Assembly: GCF_000717875.1 (NCBI RefSeq)
Contig: NZ_JOCT01000026.1
Span: forward strand, 1 to 64,000
Length of the DNA: 64,000 nt
Source: Streptomyces sp. NRRL S-455
Lineage (GTDB): Bacteria; Actinomycetota; Actinomycetes; Streptomycetales; Streptomycetaceae
Direction: 5' to 3'
The notes beneath the pieces were generated by a model. It was not told where the DNA came from, did no database searches, and worked only from the letters and a program-made list of their open reading frames with translations. Made by a program: the position numbers and the translations under genes. Below are positions 16,432 to 25,346 of the stretch, piece by piece (the first letter of the stretch is position 1; every line of letters starts with the position of its first letter).

Positions 16432-16881
16432 ATGAGATTCACCCGTTCCGTCCTGGCCGCGTCGGCCACGGCGGCCCTGTCGCTGGGGACCATGACCGCC
16501 CTGGCGTCGCCCGCTTCCGCCGCGCCCAACACCACCCCGCAGAAGGTCTGCGGAAGTGGCTACAAGACGGTCAACTCGGCGGCCGTCGGCTCGCTGGGGA
16601 CGGTCTATCTGACCTACAACGCCTCCAGCGGCCACAACTGCGTCGCGACCATCCGCAACAACCCGGGCAACGCGGTGAACGTGTCCGCCTGGATCTACGT
16701 CCCGGACACCGAGGGGCACGACTACGACGAGGGGCTGTACTCGTCGTACGCCGGTCCCACGTACGTCTACGGCAAGGGCCACTGCGTGGACTGGGGCGGC
16801 AGCATCGCCGGCACGCACGTGCAGGTGTACGGCTCCAACTGCGGTGCCCTGAAGGAACACCGGGTCACGTTCACCCGCTGA
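16432..16881 (+). CDS. Spore-associated protein (SapA-like), secreted
   Basis: 149 residues. Signal peptide (SVLAASATAALSLGTMTALA, cut after ASAA), then a mature domain beginning VCGSGYKTVNSAAVGSLGTV with YNASSGHNCVATIRNN and paired cysteines (KGHCVDWGG, SNCGALKEH). This matches Streptomyces spore-associated proteins of the SapA kind, which are exported and found on aerial hyphae and spores. ATG 16432 has a strong ribosome site, AAGGGGGAAAT. It stands alone, with a shared terminator to the convergent permease. Confidence 0.83.
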   Translation: MRFTRSVLAASATAALSLGTMTALASPASAAPNTTPQKVCGSGYKTVNSAAVGSLGTVYLTYNASSGHNCVATIRNNPGNAVNVSAWIYVPDTEGHDYDEGLYSSYAGPTYVYGKGHCVDWGGSIAGTHVQVYGSNCGALKEHRVTFTR

Positions 16882-16914
16882 CCCACCTCTGAATCACCCT
16901 GGAACACCCTCCTG

Positions 16915-16960
16915 CCGGGCCATCACCTTCCCGCCGCCGTGCGGGAAGGCGGTGGCCCGG
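16915..16960. terminator. Near-perfect 20-bp stem between convergent genes
   Basis: Arms 16915-16934 and 16941-16960 pair with two mismatches around a 6-nt loop. It lies between the spore-associated gene and the permease gene and can terminate both. Confidence 0.8.
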
Positions 16961-16966
16961 TGCCGT

Positions 16967-18334
16967 TCACGCCTCTCCGCGCACCTTCATCACCGTCTTG
17001 TTGAGCGCCCACAGCCCGATTCCGACGGCCAGCAGCACGCCCGCCCGGATGTAGACGTCCGCCGGCCGGTCGGACAGCGGGCTGGCCAGGATCAGGGCGG
17101 TGACCGCGCCGATGACCGGCAGAGCGGTGGGCGTACGGAAGTGCTTGTGTGCGACGCGGTCGCGACGCAGCACGAGGACGGTGATGTTGACGACGGCGAA
17201 GACACACAGGAGCAGGAAGGACGTGGTGTCCCCGAGGCCCTCGATCTCCCCGGTGGAGACCAGTCCGATGGCGAGGAGCGAGACGAAGACGATGCCGACG
17301 ACCGGGGTGCGGCGCCGGGGCAGGACACGGCCCAGGGCAGGGGGCAGGATGCGTTCGTTCGCCATGCCGTAGCACAGGCGGGACGCCATCATGATGTTGA
17401 TCAGTGCCGAGTTGGTGACCGCGAACAGCGCGATCAGGGCGAAGAGCTTGGGCGGGAAGTCGAGCCCGCCGGCCTTGACGACCTCCAGCAGCGGGCCGCT
17501 GGACTCCTCCAGCACGCGGTAGTCGACGAGCAGCGAGGAGACCAGGGCGACCAGGACGTAGAGGGTGCCGGTGACGGCCACACCGATGAAGATGGCGCGC
17601 GGGAACGTCCGCACCGGGTCCTTGGTCTCCTCGGCCATGTTGACGGAGTCCTCGAACCCCACGAAGGCGAAGAAGCCGAGTGCCGTCGCCCCCAGCACGC
17701 TGGTGAACAGCGCGAAGCCGGTGCCCTCCGCCTGGAACTCGCCGAGCCGTGAAGGTTCACCGTCGCCGGTCAGGACGGCCCAGGCCCCGATCGTGAGAAT
17801 GACCAGCAGACCGGTCAGCTCGACCAGGGTGAGGACCACGTTGGTCTTCACGGACTCCGACACGCCACGCAGGTTCAGCGCCGCCAGGGCGAGGATGAAC
17901 AGGATCGCGATGAGGGTGGGCGGGAAGAAGTCCGTGAACTCCGACAGGTAGTCCCCGCTGAAGGCGCGGGCCGCCGCGCTCGCCGAGGAGAGGCCCGAGC
18001 ACATGACCATGAAGGCGATGATGAAGGTGAGGAAGGGGACCTGGAACGCCTTCTGCGTGTAGAGCGCGGCTCCGGCCGCCTTCGGGTACTTGCCGACGAG
18101 TTCGACGTACGAGGCGGCCGTCAGGACGGCCACGACGAATCCGATGACGAACGGCAGCCACAGTGCTCCGCCGACCTTGCCGGCGACCTGACCGGTGGTG
18201 GCGTAGATGCCGGTGCCGAGGATGTCGCCGATCACGAAAAGGATGAGCAGTCTGGGCCCGATGGCGCGCCGCAGCGGGGTGTCGTCGTCCCCTCCCCGCG
18301 GCGCGGCGGCCGCGTCCCTGTCGGTCTTGGACAC
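16967..18334 (-). CDS. APC-superfamily amino-acid permease
   Basis: 455 residues, about 12 transmembrane helices. The first helix has the APC substrate-site motif GDILGTGIYATTG; further marks are LTAASYVELVGKYPKAAGAA and FFAFVGFEDSVNMAEETKDP (the helix-6 to loop signature of cationic/neutral amino-acid permeases). It imports or exchanges amino acids across the inner membrane. GTG 18334 follows GGAGCCTTC. It is not obviously co-transcribed with the His-rich protein gene 205 nt away on the same strand. Confidence 0.9.
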   Translation of the reverse strand: MSKTDRDAAAAPRGGDDDTPLRRAIGPRLLILFVIGDILGTGIYATTGQVAGKVGGALWLPFVIGFVVAVLTAASYVELVGKYPKAAGAALYTQKAFQVPFLTFIIAFMVMCSGLSSASAAARAFSGDYLSEFTDFFPPTLIAILFILALAALNLRGVSESVKTNVVLTLVELTGLLVILTIGAWAVLTGDGEPSRLGEFQAEGTGFALFTSVLGATALGFFAFVGFEDSVNMAEETKDPVRTFPRAIFIGVAVTGTLYVLVALVSSLLVDYRVLEESSGPLLEVVKAGGLDFPPKLFALIALFAVTNSALINIMMASRLCYGMANERILPPALGRVLPRRRTPVVGIVFVSLLAIGLVSTGEIEGLGDTTSFLLLCVFAVVNITVLVLRRDRVAHKHFRTPTALPVIGAVTALILASPLSDRPADVYIRAGVLLAVGIGLWALNKTVMKVRGEA

Positions 18335-18538
18335 GAAGGCTCCCTGAGACGTTCGGCAGTGATGAAAGTACGTCTCCCTTGCCCGGCGGACGCGGTGATG
18401 ATGCCTCGGCTCGTCCTGACCGGCGCCACGCGCTGCACCGAGGTTCTCGTCCGGCCCATGAGCGAAGTGCCCCCCGCTCGGTTGGGCCGCCGCATCGTCT
18501 GCGGCCCGCATCTCGGAGTCAGGTGCGGGCCTCGCGGC

Positions 18539-19528
18539 TCAGTGCGCGTGTCCGGCCTCTCCCTCGGCAGGCCTGGTCTGCGAGGACTTCTCGGCCTCGT
18601 CCACCGCGCCGCCCGCATGCACGGTGAAGGCGGCGGTACGGACCTTGCCCTCGTGCTGGAAGTCCAGGAACAGGCGGTACGCGCCGGCGCTGGGCGCCGT
18701 CGCCGTGAAGGAGACCTCCGGACCGGGCTTGGTCCTGCCGTCGCCGGGCTCCCCGTTGGGGTGGACGTGCAGGTAGGCGAGGTCACCGGAGCGCAGGGCA
18801 ACCAGGTGGCCGTACGCGCCCAGGTAGGGCTGGAGGTTCCGGACCGGCTTGCCGTCCCTTGCCACCGTCAGGGTGAGTTCGCCGGCCTTGCCGGGGGTCA
18901 GCGCGCCTCGCAGCTTCACCTCGTAGCCGTCGACCTTCGCCGTGGTGTTGTGCTCGGGCAGCTCGCCGGGCTCGTACCGCCCGGATGCCGCGAGGTCGGC
19001 ACCGAGGGTGAGCGCTTCGCCGCCCTTCGGCTTGAAGTCGGCGAAGACGCGGTAGCCGCCGGCCTCGGGCAGCTTCACGGGCGTCGACCAGGTGCGGTCC
19101 GCGGCCCGGGTCGGGTGCAGGTGACGGTAGACGGTCAGGTCACGTGAGGCGACGATCAGGTGCAGATCCTTGCCGTGTTCGCGCTGGTACGCGGTGACCT
19201 TGCGCCCGGTCCGGTCCTGAACCACGGCGAAGCGCAGGTCGGTCTTCTTGCCGGCCTCGATACGCGGGGTCTTCAGGTCGAGCGTGTAGCCGCTCCTGGA
19301 GATCTCGAGGCCGCCCGGCGGTTCCGTTTCGTGACCGCCGCCATTCGCTTCGCGATGCCCGGCCGTCTTTCCCTTGTGCCCCGCGGCCGCGTGGCCTTCG
19401 GAACCACTGTGCGTGGCACTCTTCGGCTCGGGCGAGATCGGGCTGACTGCGCCGCCCACGCCGTAGGCGGCACCGAAGGTCGCGGCGAGCGCGGCGGCGA
19501 AGACGGTGATCCGCAGTCCGGTGTTCAT
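18539..19528 (-). CDS. His-rich exported or anchored protein of the copper block
   Basis: 329 residues. An N-terminal hydrophobic segment (ITVFAAALAATFGAAYGVGG) without lipobox acts as a signal or anchor. Next comes a His/Gly/Lys-rich stretch (THSGSEGHAAAGHKGKTAGH and more), then two beta-rich segments of similar plan (GYTLDLKTPRIEAGKKTDLR; GYEVKLRGALTPGKAGELTL) each followed by LHPT- or HVHPNGE-type histidine motifs. Metal binding outside the membrane is inferred from composition and from its place: it is divergent from copZ-copA across a region with two CsoR-type boxes. ATG 19528 follows GAGGAGTTGTCG. Confidence 0.75.
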   Translation of the reverse strand: MNTGLRITVFAAALAATFGAAYGVGGAVSPISPEPKSATHSGSEGHAAAGHKGKTAGHREANGGGHETEPPGGLEISRSGYTLDLKTPRIEAGKKTDLRFAVVQDRTGRKVTAYQREHGKDLHLIVASRDLTVYRHLHPTRAADRTWSTPVKLPEAGGYRVFADFKPKGGEALTLGADLAASGRYEPGELPEHNTTAKVDGYEVKLRGALTPGKAGELTLTVARDGKPVRNLQPYLGAYGHLVALRSGDLAYLHVHPNGEPGDGRTKPGPEVSFTATAPSAGAYRLFLDFQHEGKVRTAAFTVHAGGAVDEAEKSSQTRPAEGEAGHAH

Positions 19529-19580
19529 CGACAACTCCTCATCTCCTGACCGCTCCTGCGTGCGGCCGACATCCTCAACA

Positions 19581-19595
19581 TACCCCCAGGGGGTA
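19581..19595. promoter_or_regulatory. CsoR-type operator (box 1)
   Basis: TACCCCCAGGGGGTA, a perfect dyad with central A, 53 nt from the His-rich protein start. It matches the TACCC..GGGTA pattern known for CsoR copper sensors of streptomycetes. No csoR gene is in the window. Confidence 0.7.
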
Positions 19596-19661
19596 CCAAG
19601 TCAAGTCGGGTCGAGACTTGCCACTAAATACGGGAGGGGGGTATACATGGAGCCGTCGCAG

Positions 19662-19678
19662 ATACCCCCTAGGGGTAT
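19662..19678. promoter_or_regulatory. CsoR-type operator (box 2)
   Basis: ATACCCCCTAGGGGTAT, 23 nt before the copZ GTG and next to its ribosome site, so bound repressor would block expression. A half box (AGGGGGGTATAC, from 19636) lies just upstream. Confidence 0.72.
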
Positions 19679-19700
19679 GACCCCTACGTACGGAGGACCC

Positions 19701-19973
19701 GTGTCGAACTGCTGCACCACCGACGGAAGCTGCCACACCCCGGCGGAGTCCAAGACCACCTACAAGGTCGAAGGCGTCGGCAGTGCCCACTGCCAGGGCG
19801 TCGTCGCCAAGGCGGTGGGCGGTCTGGACGAGGTCACCGCGGTCGAGGTCGGGATCGGCACCGGCCTGGTCACGGTGACGACCGCCGCCGAGCCCGACGA
19901 GGCGCTCGACGCGCTGATCGCCAAGACCGTCGACGAGGCCGGTTACCACTTCGCCGGCCGCGTGGCCGCCTGA
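19701..19973 (+). CDS. copZ: Copper chaperone (HMA domain), CopZ-like
   Basis: 90 residues with a heavy-metal-associated fold: [32 protein letters not shown] and the C-terminal [12 protein letters not shown]. It would carry Cu(I) in the cytosol to the downstream ATPase. Odd: the C-x-x-C site is reduced to Ser28-x-x-Cys31, while the N-terminus carries extra cysteines ([12 protein letters not shown]4, C5, C11) that may supply the missing ligand. GTG 19701 follows GGAGGACCC; an upstream ATG (19647) would overlap the operator and is disfavoured. copA follows after 92 nt. Confidence 0.82.
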   Translation: MSNCCTTDGSCHTPAESKTTYKVEGVGSAHCQGVVAKAVGGLDEVTAVEVGIGTGLVTVTTAAEPDEALDALIAKTVDEAGYHFAGRVAA

Positions 19974-20065
19974 CCAACGAACCGGGCGGGGGCCGCGAAA
20001 CTCGGCGGTCCCCGTCCTCCCTGTCTTCTTTCGCACTTCGCGTTCGTGAGCTCCGAGGAGCAGAC

Positions 20066-22342
20066 ATGACCACCACCACGCCCGGCGCCGCCGAGGTCGA
20101 ACTCGCCATCGGCGGCATGACCTGCGCCTCGTGCGCCGCCCGGATCGAGAAGAAGCTCAACCGCCTCGAAGGCGTCGAGGCCACCGTCAACTACGCCACC
20201 GAGAAGGCGAAGGTCACCTTCCGCGAGGACGTGACCGTCTCGGACCTGATCGCGACGGTCGAGGCCACCGGCTACACCGCGCGGGAGCCACGGCCCGAGA
20301 CCGCCCGCTCCGACGACTCGGCGTCCGGTGAGGGCCCGGCCCAGGAAGAGAGCGACGAGCTGCGGCCGCTGCGCCAGCGGCTGACCGCCGCCGTGGCGCT
20401 CGCCGTCCCCGTGATCGCGATGGCCATGGTCCCGGCGCTGCAGTTCGAGTACTGGCAGTGGCTGTCGCTGACGTTGGCGGCACCCGTGGTGACGTATGCC
20501 GCCTGGCCGTTCCACAAGGCCGCCTGGACGAACGCCAGGCACGGTGCCGCCACGATGGACACGCTGATCTCCGTCGGCACCTCGGCGGCGTTCCTGTGGT
20601 CTCTGTGGGCGCTGTTCTTCGGCACGGCGGGCACGCCCGGCATGACGCACCCCTTCGAGCTCACCATCGCCCGCACCGACGGCGCCGGGAACATCTACCT
20701 CGAGGCCGCGGCGGGTGTGACCGCCTTCATCCTGGCCGGGCGCTATTTCGAGGCGCGCTCCAAGCGGAAGGCGGGGGCGGCGCTCAAGGCACTTCTGGAG
20801 CTCGGCGCCAAGGAAGTCACGGTCGTGCGTGGCGGCAGGGAAGAGCTCATTCCCGTCGGCGAGCTGAAGGTCGGCGACCGGTTCCTCGTACGCCCCGGTG
20901 AGAAGATCGCCACCGACGGTGTGGTCGTCGAAGGGTCGTCCGCCGTGGACGCCTCCATGCTCACCGGCGAGTCGGTGCCGGTCGAGGTCGGCACCGGGGA
21001 CGCCGTCACCGGGGCCACGCTGAACGCCGGCGGCCGCCTGGTCGTCGAGGCCACCCGGGTCGGCGCCGACACCCAACTCGCCCGCATGGCCAAGCTGGTG
21101 GAGGACGCGCAGAACGGCAAGGCCGCCGCCCAGCGGCTCGCCGACAAGATCTCCGCGGTCTTCGTGCCGGTCGTGATCGCCCTGGCGCTCGGCACCCTGG
21201 GCTTCTGGCTCGGCAACGGCGCCGGACTGACCGCCGCCTTCACCGCCGCGGTCGCCGTCCTGATCATCGCCTGCCCCTGCGCCCTGGGCCTGGCCACCCC
21301 GACCGCCCTCTTGGTCGGCACCGGGCGCGGCGCCCAGCTCGGCATCCTCATCAAGGGCCCCGAGGTCCTGGAGACGACGCGCAAGGTCGACACCATCGTG
21401 CTGGACAAGACCGGCACCGTCACCACCGGCAAGATGACCCTGCTCGCCGTGCACACGGTCGACCACACGGACGAGGACGAGGTCCTGCGCCTGGCGGGCG
21501 CCCTGGAGCACTCCTCCGAGCACCCCATCGCCCAGGCCGTCGCCTCCGGAGCCGCCGCCCGGGTCGGCAGCACGCTGCCCGCTCCGGAGGACTTCGCGAA
21601 CATCGCCGGCCTCGGCGTCCAGGGCATCGTCGAGGGCCACGCGGTCCTGGTCGGCCGCGAGAAGCTGCTGGACGAGTGGGCCATGTCCCTGCCGGAGGAG
21701 CTGCGGCGTGCCAAGGCCGAGGCCGAGGCGGCCGGGCGTACCGCCATCGCGGTCGCCTGGGACGGCGAGGCCCGCGCGGTGCTGGAGGTCGCCGATGCCA
21801 TCAAGGAGACCAGCCCGGAGGCCATCGAGCGGCTGCGCGGGCTCGGCCTGACCCCGATCCTGCTGACGGGTGACAACAAGGCGGTCGCCGAGGCGGTCGC
21901 CGCGGAGGTGGGCATCGCGCCCGAGCACGTGATCGCCGAGGTCATGCCGCAGGACAAGGTCGATGTCGTCAAGCGCCTGCAGGGCGAGGGCCGTTCGGTC
22001 GCGATGGTCGGAGACGGTGTCAACGACGCGGCCGCACTGGCTCAGGCCGACCTGGGCCTGGCGATGGGAACGGGTACGGACGCCGCGATCGAGGCGGGCG
22101 ACCTGACGCTCGTGCGGGGCGACCTGAGGGCCGCGGCGGACGCCATCCGCCTGTCCCGCAAGACGCTGGGCACCATCAAGTCCAACCTCTTCTGGGCCTT
22201 CGCCTACAACGTCGCCGCGCTGCCGCTCGCGGCCGCCGGTCTGCTCAACCCGATGATCGCCGGAGCGGCCATGGCCTTCTCCTCGGTCTTCGTGGTCGGC
22301 AACAGCCTGCGGCTGCGCGGCTTCCAGCCCGCCGACCGCTGA
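20066..22342 (+). CDS. copA: Copper-translocating P1B-type ATPase
   Basis: 758 residues, full length for the family with one N-terminal HMA domain (GGMTCASC, C20 and C23). The membrane part has the C403-P-C405 ion site in [13 protein letters not shown]. The phosphorylation site is DKTGT (D447), the nucleotide domain has the SEHP motif, and the hinge is [19 protein letters not shown]-terminal helices carry the N and M-x-x-S residues expected of Cu(I) exporters ([26 protein letters not shown]). It pumps Cu(I) out of the cell using ATP and would receive it from CopZ. ATG 20066 follows GAGGAGCAGAC. Confidence 0.94.
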   Translation: MTTTTPGAAEVELAIGGMTCASCAARIEKKLNRLEGVEATVNYATEKAKVTFREDVTVSDLIATVEATGYTAREPRPETARSDDSASGEGPAQEESDELRPLRQRLTAAVALAVPVIAMAMVPALQFEYWQWLSLTLAAPVVTYAAWPFHKAAWTNARHGAATMDTLISVGTSAAFLWSLWALFFGTAGTPGMTHPFELTIARTDGAGNIYLEAAAGVTAFILAGRYFEARSKRKAGAALKALLELGAKEVTVVRGGREELIPVGELKVGDRFLVRPGEKIATDGVVVEGSSAVDASMLTGESVPVEVGTGDAVTGATLNAGGRLVVEATRVGADTQLARMAKLVEDAQNGKAAAQRLADKISAVFVPVVIALALGTLGFWLGNGAGLTAAFTAAVAVLIIACPCALGLATPTALLVGTGRGAQLGILIKGPEVLETTRKVDTIVLDKTGTVTTGKMTLLAVHTVDHTDEDEVLRLAGALEHSSEHPIAQAVASGAAARVGSTLPAPEDFANIAGLGVQGIVEGHAVLVGREKLLDEWAMSLPEELRRAKAEAEAAGRTAIAVAWDGEARAVLEVADAIKETSPEAIERLRGLGLTPILLTGDNKAVAEAVAAEVGIAPEHVIAEVMPQDKVDVVKRLQGEGRSVAMVGDGVNDAAALAQADLGLAMGTGTDAAIEAGDLTLVRGDLRAAADAIRLSRKTLGTIKSNLFWAFAYNVAALPLAAAGLLNPMIAGAAMAFSSVFVVGNSLRLRGFQPADR

Positions 22343-22373
22343 AGCGGCCGACCAGGACAGGAAGGAGGCCGCC

Positions 22374-22445
22374 GTGGCCGGAGAGCAGGCCAGAACCAAG
22401 GTCAACGAGGCGTCCAGGGCAATCGCCCGGCTCGTACGGGCGTGA
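22374..22445 (+). CDS. Possible 23-residue small protein
   Basis: GTG 22374 to TGA 22445 encodes MAGEQARTKVNEASRAIARL plus VRA. The reason to list it is the very good ribosome site GGAGG five bases before GTG and the position directly behind copA, before the terminator. It is a basic amphipathic helix by composition. No family is recognised; it may be a decayed end of a longer gene or a true small copper-operon peptide. Confidence 0.35.
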   Translation: MAGEQARTKVNEASRAIARLVRA

Positions 22446-22455
22446 CCTCCAGGTC

Positions 22456-22488
22456 CCGGGCCCGGGCGGTTCCACCGCCCGGGCCCGG
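22456..22488. terminator. 15-bp GC stem after copA
   Basis: Perfect inverted repeat 22456-22470 / 22474-22488 with a TCC loop, closing the copper transcription unit. Confidence 0.85.
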
Positions 22489-22494
22489 AGCTGC

Positions 22495-22581
22495 TCAGGC
22501 CCCTTTGCCCGCGGGGCAGCCGGTGCTCAGCTTGAGGCTGAGGCGCAGGCACACGGCGATTTCCCTGCTGAGTGAGAACAT
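22495..22581 (-). CDS. Possible 28-residue small Cys protein
   Basis: ATG 22581 to TGA 22495 encodes MFSLSREIAVCLRLSLKLST plus GCPAGKGA, with Cys11 and Cys22. There is no clear ribosome site. Upstream lies a half-matching metal-box sequence (ATACCCCCCACCCGTAT, 22591-22607). Listed only because of that context; translation is unproven and no family is recognised. Confidence 0.25.
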   Translation of the reverse strand: MFSLSREIAVCLRLSLKLSTGCPAGKGA

Positions 22582-22694
22582 GAAGGCAACATACCCCCCA
22601 CCCGTATGCGTGACGCCTGTGTGACCATCCTCCGGAGCAGAGGGGTGCCATACGATGTAAGGCACCTCGGTGGCGGGGAAGAAGAGGGGGAAGG

Positions 22695-23087
22695 GTGCGA
22701 CGGCTGGGTGACCTGGAAGCCGAAATCATGGACCGGCTCTGGCGCTGGGGCCGGCCCGCGACGGTTCGGGAGATCGTCGACGACATCAATCACATACGTC
22801 CCGTCGCCTACACGACGGTGATGACGGTCGCGGACATCCTCCACCGCAAGGGCCTGCTGCGCCGCGAGAAGACCGGGCGCGCCTGGCTGTACGAACCCGA
22901 GCGCAGCCGTGAGGAATACACCGCCGCCCTCATGCAGGACGCGCTCGGCAACACCGAGGACCGCCAGGCCGCGCTGCAGCGATTCGTGGAGCACATGTCG
23001 CCGGAGGACGTATCCGCCCTGGCTGCCGCACTGCGCGCGACGGGCCGCACTCCCGGCGGCGCCGAGGAGCCCGGAGCACCCTCGTGA
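22695..23087 (+). CDS. BlaI/MecI/CopY family transcriptional repressor
   Basis: 130 residues. Winged-helix N-terminal domain: RRLGDLEAEIMDRLWRWGRP, TVREIVDDIN, AYTTVMTVADILHRKGLL with the family's recognition helix. A dimerisation tail with a FVEHMSPEDVSALAAAL helix follows. These repressors are released when a membrane M56 protease cleaves them, or, in CopY, by metal. The paired protease gene overlaps the stop by four bases (GTGA 23084-23087). GTG 22695 follows a GGGGGAAG run. The target genes may include its own operon; a link to the neighbouring copper genes is possible but unproven. Confidence 0.9.
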   Translation: MRRLGDLEAEIMDRLWRWGRPATVREIVDDINHIRPVAYTTVMTVADILHRKGLLRREKTGRAWLYEPERSREEYTAALMQDALGNTEDRQAALQRFVEHMSPEDVSALAAALRATGRTPGGAEEPGAPS

Positions 23088-24070
23088 CCGAACTCCTCGG
23101 TTACTCAGGCAGGTTCCTCGTTCCCGCCCATCATGTGCTGCCGCCCCTGACCATCGCCCTGATGGCCGGGGTGCTGCTGCCGAGGGCCCTTGCCCGCAGC
23201 CGCTGGGCGCACCGAGCACCCCGTCTGGCTCTCACGGTGTGGGCCCTGCTCGGGCTGACCCTCATCGCCTCCGTGTCCCTGACGGCCCTGCAACTCCTGC
23301 TTCCCACAGCAGGCAGCCACCGCCTGTCCCGCTTCACCGAGGCCTGCGTCGTCTCCGGCGGCGCGGATTGCGGGCCTCTCCTCCCGGACGGCTCGGCAGG
23401 CATGGACACCCGCGTAGGGGCGGCCCTGTTGGCGGCGACCGCCGTGCCCGCGGTTTTCGCTGTCGCCCTCGTATGTGAACTCCTGAGCGCGAGGCGTCTG
23501 CGGGTACGTCACGCGCAAGTACTGCGCCTCGTCGGCCGCACACGACCCGGGTTGGGTGCCACGGTGCTGGAGCATGACACCCCGGCCGTGTACTGCCTGC
23601 CGGGCCGCGCACCTCAAGTCGTGGTCAGTTCGGGGGCCCTTCGGGTCCTTACCGGGCAGCAAGTGACAGCGGTGCTGGAACACGAGCGGGCGCACATCGC
23701 CGGGCGCCACCATCTGCTGGTGGCCGCGGCCGGGGCCCTCGCCGCCGTTTTCCGTGGACTGCCCTTGACCCGGCTCGCCCGCACCGAGGTACCGCTGTTG
23801 CTCGAGATGGCAGCCGACGACCGGGCGTTGCGCCGGTGTTCACGAGAAGCACTCGCCACCGCCCTGTACGCGGTGGCCTCCGGTCAGGCGCCCCACGCAG
23901 CCTTCGCGGCGGGCGGACCGTCGGCGGTGCTGCGCATGCGCCGCATCCTCACGCCGCACACCGCGTGCTCTCCGCCCTTGCGCACAGTGTTTGTGGCACT
24001 TACCGCAGCGGCAGCCCTGACTCCGCTCGTCCTGGCTTGTTGTTCCGTTCCGGGTATCACGATCGACTGA
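23084..24070 (+). CDS. M56 (BlaR1-type) membrane metalloprotease
   Basis: 328 residues with about four helices (VLPPLTIALMAGVLLP, LALTVWALLGLTLIAS, GAALLAATAVPAVFAV and a C-terminal one). The zinc-protease motif is AVLEHERAHIAGRHH (H-E-x-x-H) with the downstream LLEMAADDRALRR acidic ligand motif. In the BlaR1/MecR1 paradigm the protease domain faces the cytosol and cuts the BlaI-type repressor on signal. Here no penicillin-binding sensor domain is fused, as in most actinobacterial members. Its start overlaps the repressor gene, so the two are translated together. Confidence 0.88.
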   Translation: MTELLGYSGRFLVPAHHVLPPLTIALMAGVLLPRALARSRWAHRAPRLALTVWALLGLTLIASVSLTALQLLLPTAGSHRLSRFTEACVVSGGADCGPLLPDGSAGMDTRVGAALLAATAVPAVFAVALVCELLSARRLRVRHAQVLRLVGRTRPGLGATVLEHDTPAVYCLPGRAPQVVVSSGALRVLTGQQVTAVLEHERAHIAGRHHLLVAAAGALAAVFRGLPLTRLARTEVPLLLEMAADDRALRRCSREALATALYAVASGQAPHAAFAAGGPSAVLRMRRILTPHTACSPPLRTVFVALTAAAALTPLVLACCSVPGITID

Positions 24071-24287
24071 CCGAATACGTAGACGCGCTTTCCCCGACTC
24101 GCCCCCCGCACCGAGGAGCAACTGTGGCTGGGCCCTGCTGGGGCCCAGCAGTGGCTCGACGAGTGGGCTCACAGCGTCCTCCTGGTATGACACCCCACCA
24201 AGTGACGCCCGTCACACTACTAAGGTAACTCGGAGTTCCCGAGGTGCGGTCGGGGCATATCGAAGAATCACGAGGGGGCGCTTCGCA

Positions 24288-25346
24288 GTGGTCTACGGCA
24301 GTGGCAGAACGGGAACTCAATCCACTGATCTGGCCCTCGCCCTCTACCGGAGACTGCGGGCACGAGGGGCGTCCAGCTTCCGGGAAGTCGCATCCGAGAT
24401 GGACTTATCGAGCGACGAACGTGATCGATGTCGCAACGAGCTGCTCGGCCTCGGCCTGGTCGTCCCGACGGGGCGACTCCACGACAACCGCCTGGAGCTG
24501 GACGCGGGCAAGGCGTCGGAGGCGGAAAGCGACTCGGTCACCGTCATAGCACCCGAGATCGCTTTGATCAGGCTCCTGGAACGGGAGCGCACCCGGCTGC
24601 GCAACCACCTCGATCAGGCCGACCAGGCCCATCACACTCTGCAGACCCTGGCCGGCAACTTCCTGCGCACCGAGACCCTGGCCCAGGCAGCCGGCGTGGA
24701 GATCGAGATCATCAGCGACTACCGCCGCATCCAGCAGGTGCTCGAGGACATCACGGACACCGTGCAGCACCGCCTCGCCTCGATGCATCCCATCGCGCGC
24801 GGCAGAGAGATCCCCGAGCGAGCACTGGACCGCGACCGGCGTCAGATCGAGAACGGCGTTCAGGTTCGTTCCATCTTCAATCAGCGCCTTACATCGGTTC
24901 CCGAAGACGCCGAACACCTGAGGATGAAGGCCAAGTTGGGAGTCGAAGTACGCCTCTCTCCGGTCGTACCCATGAACATGATCATCGCCGATGAGCAGTT
25001 CGCCCTGCTCCCGGCAGATCCCGAGGACGGTTCAGCGGGGGCCATCCTGGCCCGCGGCCCTGCCCTCGTACGCTCTTACCTGACTCTGTTCGAGCACTGC
25101 TGGCACACCGCGACCCCGTACGGCGAGCAGGTTCAGCCCGCGTGCGGGGGCGACGGACTCACGGAACAGCAGCGAGCGGCCCTGCGCCTGCTCGCCTCGG
25201 GCATGAAGGACGAGAAGGTCGCCCGCAGCCTCGGCGTCTCCCTGCGCACCGTCAGCAGGATGATCTCCGAGTTGATGCAAGAGCTGGGCGCGTCCAGCCG
25301 TTTTGAAGCAGGAGTGCGCGCCACCCGGCTGGGCTGGCTCGACTGA
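24288..25346 (+). CDS. LuxR-type regulator with TrmB-like N-terminus
   Basis: 352 residues. The N-terminus (ALYRRLRARGASSFREVASE, then DRCRNELLGLGLVVP) reads as a TrmB-like winged helix. A middle region with coiled-coil flavour (LERERTRLRNHLDQADQAHH) and a PLD-like ligand part follow. The end is a LuxR helix-turn-helix (GLTEQQRAALRLLASGMKDE, then VARSLGVSLRTVSRMISELM). Regulators of this layout often sit near specialised-metabolism genes in streptomycetes. GTG 24288 follows GAGGGGGCGCTTCGCA. Several codons rare in this genome (for example ATA) suggest recent gain. It is convergent with the MetRS-like gene. Confidence 0.85.
   Translation: MVYGSGRTGTQSTDLALALYRRLRARGASSFREVASEMDLSSDERDRCRNELLGLGLVVPTGRLHDNRLELDAGKASEAESDSVTVIAPEIALIRLLERERTRLRNHLDQADQAHHTLQTLAGNFLRTETLAQAAGVEIEIISDYRRIQQVLEDITDTVQHRLASMHPIARGREIPERALDRDRRQIENGVQVRSIFNQRLTSVPEDAEHLRMKAKLGVEVRLSPVVPMNMIIADEQFALLPADPEDGSAGAILARGPALVRSYLTLFEHCWHTATPYGEQVQPACGGDGLTEQQRAALRLLASGMKDEKVARSLGVSLRTVSRMISELMQELGASSRFEAGVRATRLGWLD

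Noticed and set aside
22591..22607. Third CsoR box upstream of the BlaI gene
   Set aside because: The right arm reads CCCGTAT rather than GGGGTAT, so the dyad is broken. Kept only as a half match.
19943..22789. 948-codon open frame on the minus strand over copA
   Set aside because: Composition is that of an antisense shadow of copA. No family resemblance; copA on the plus strand has all its motifs.
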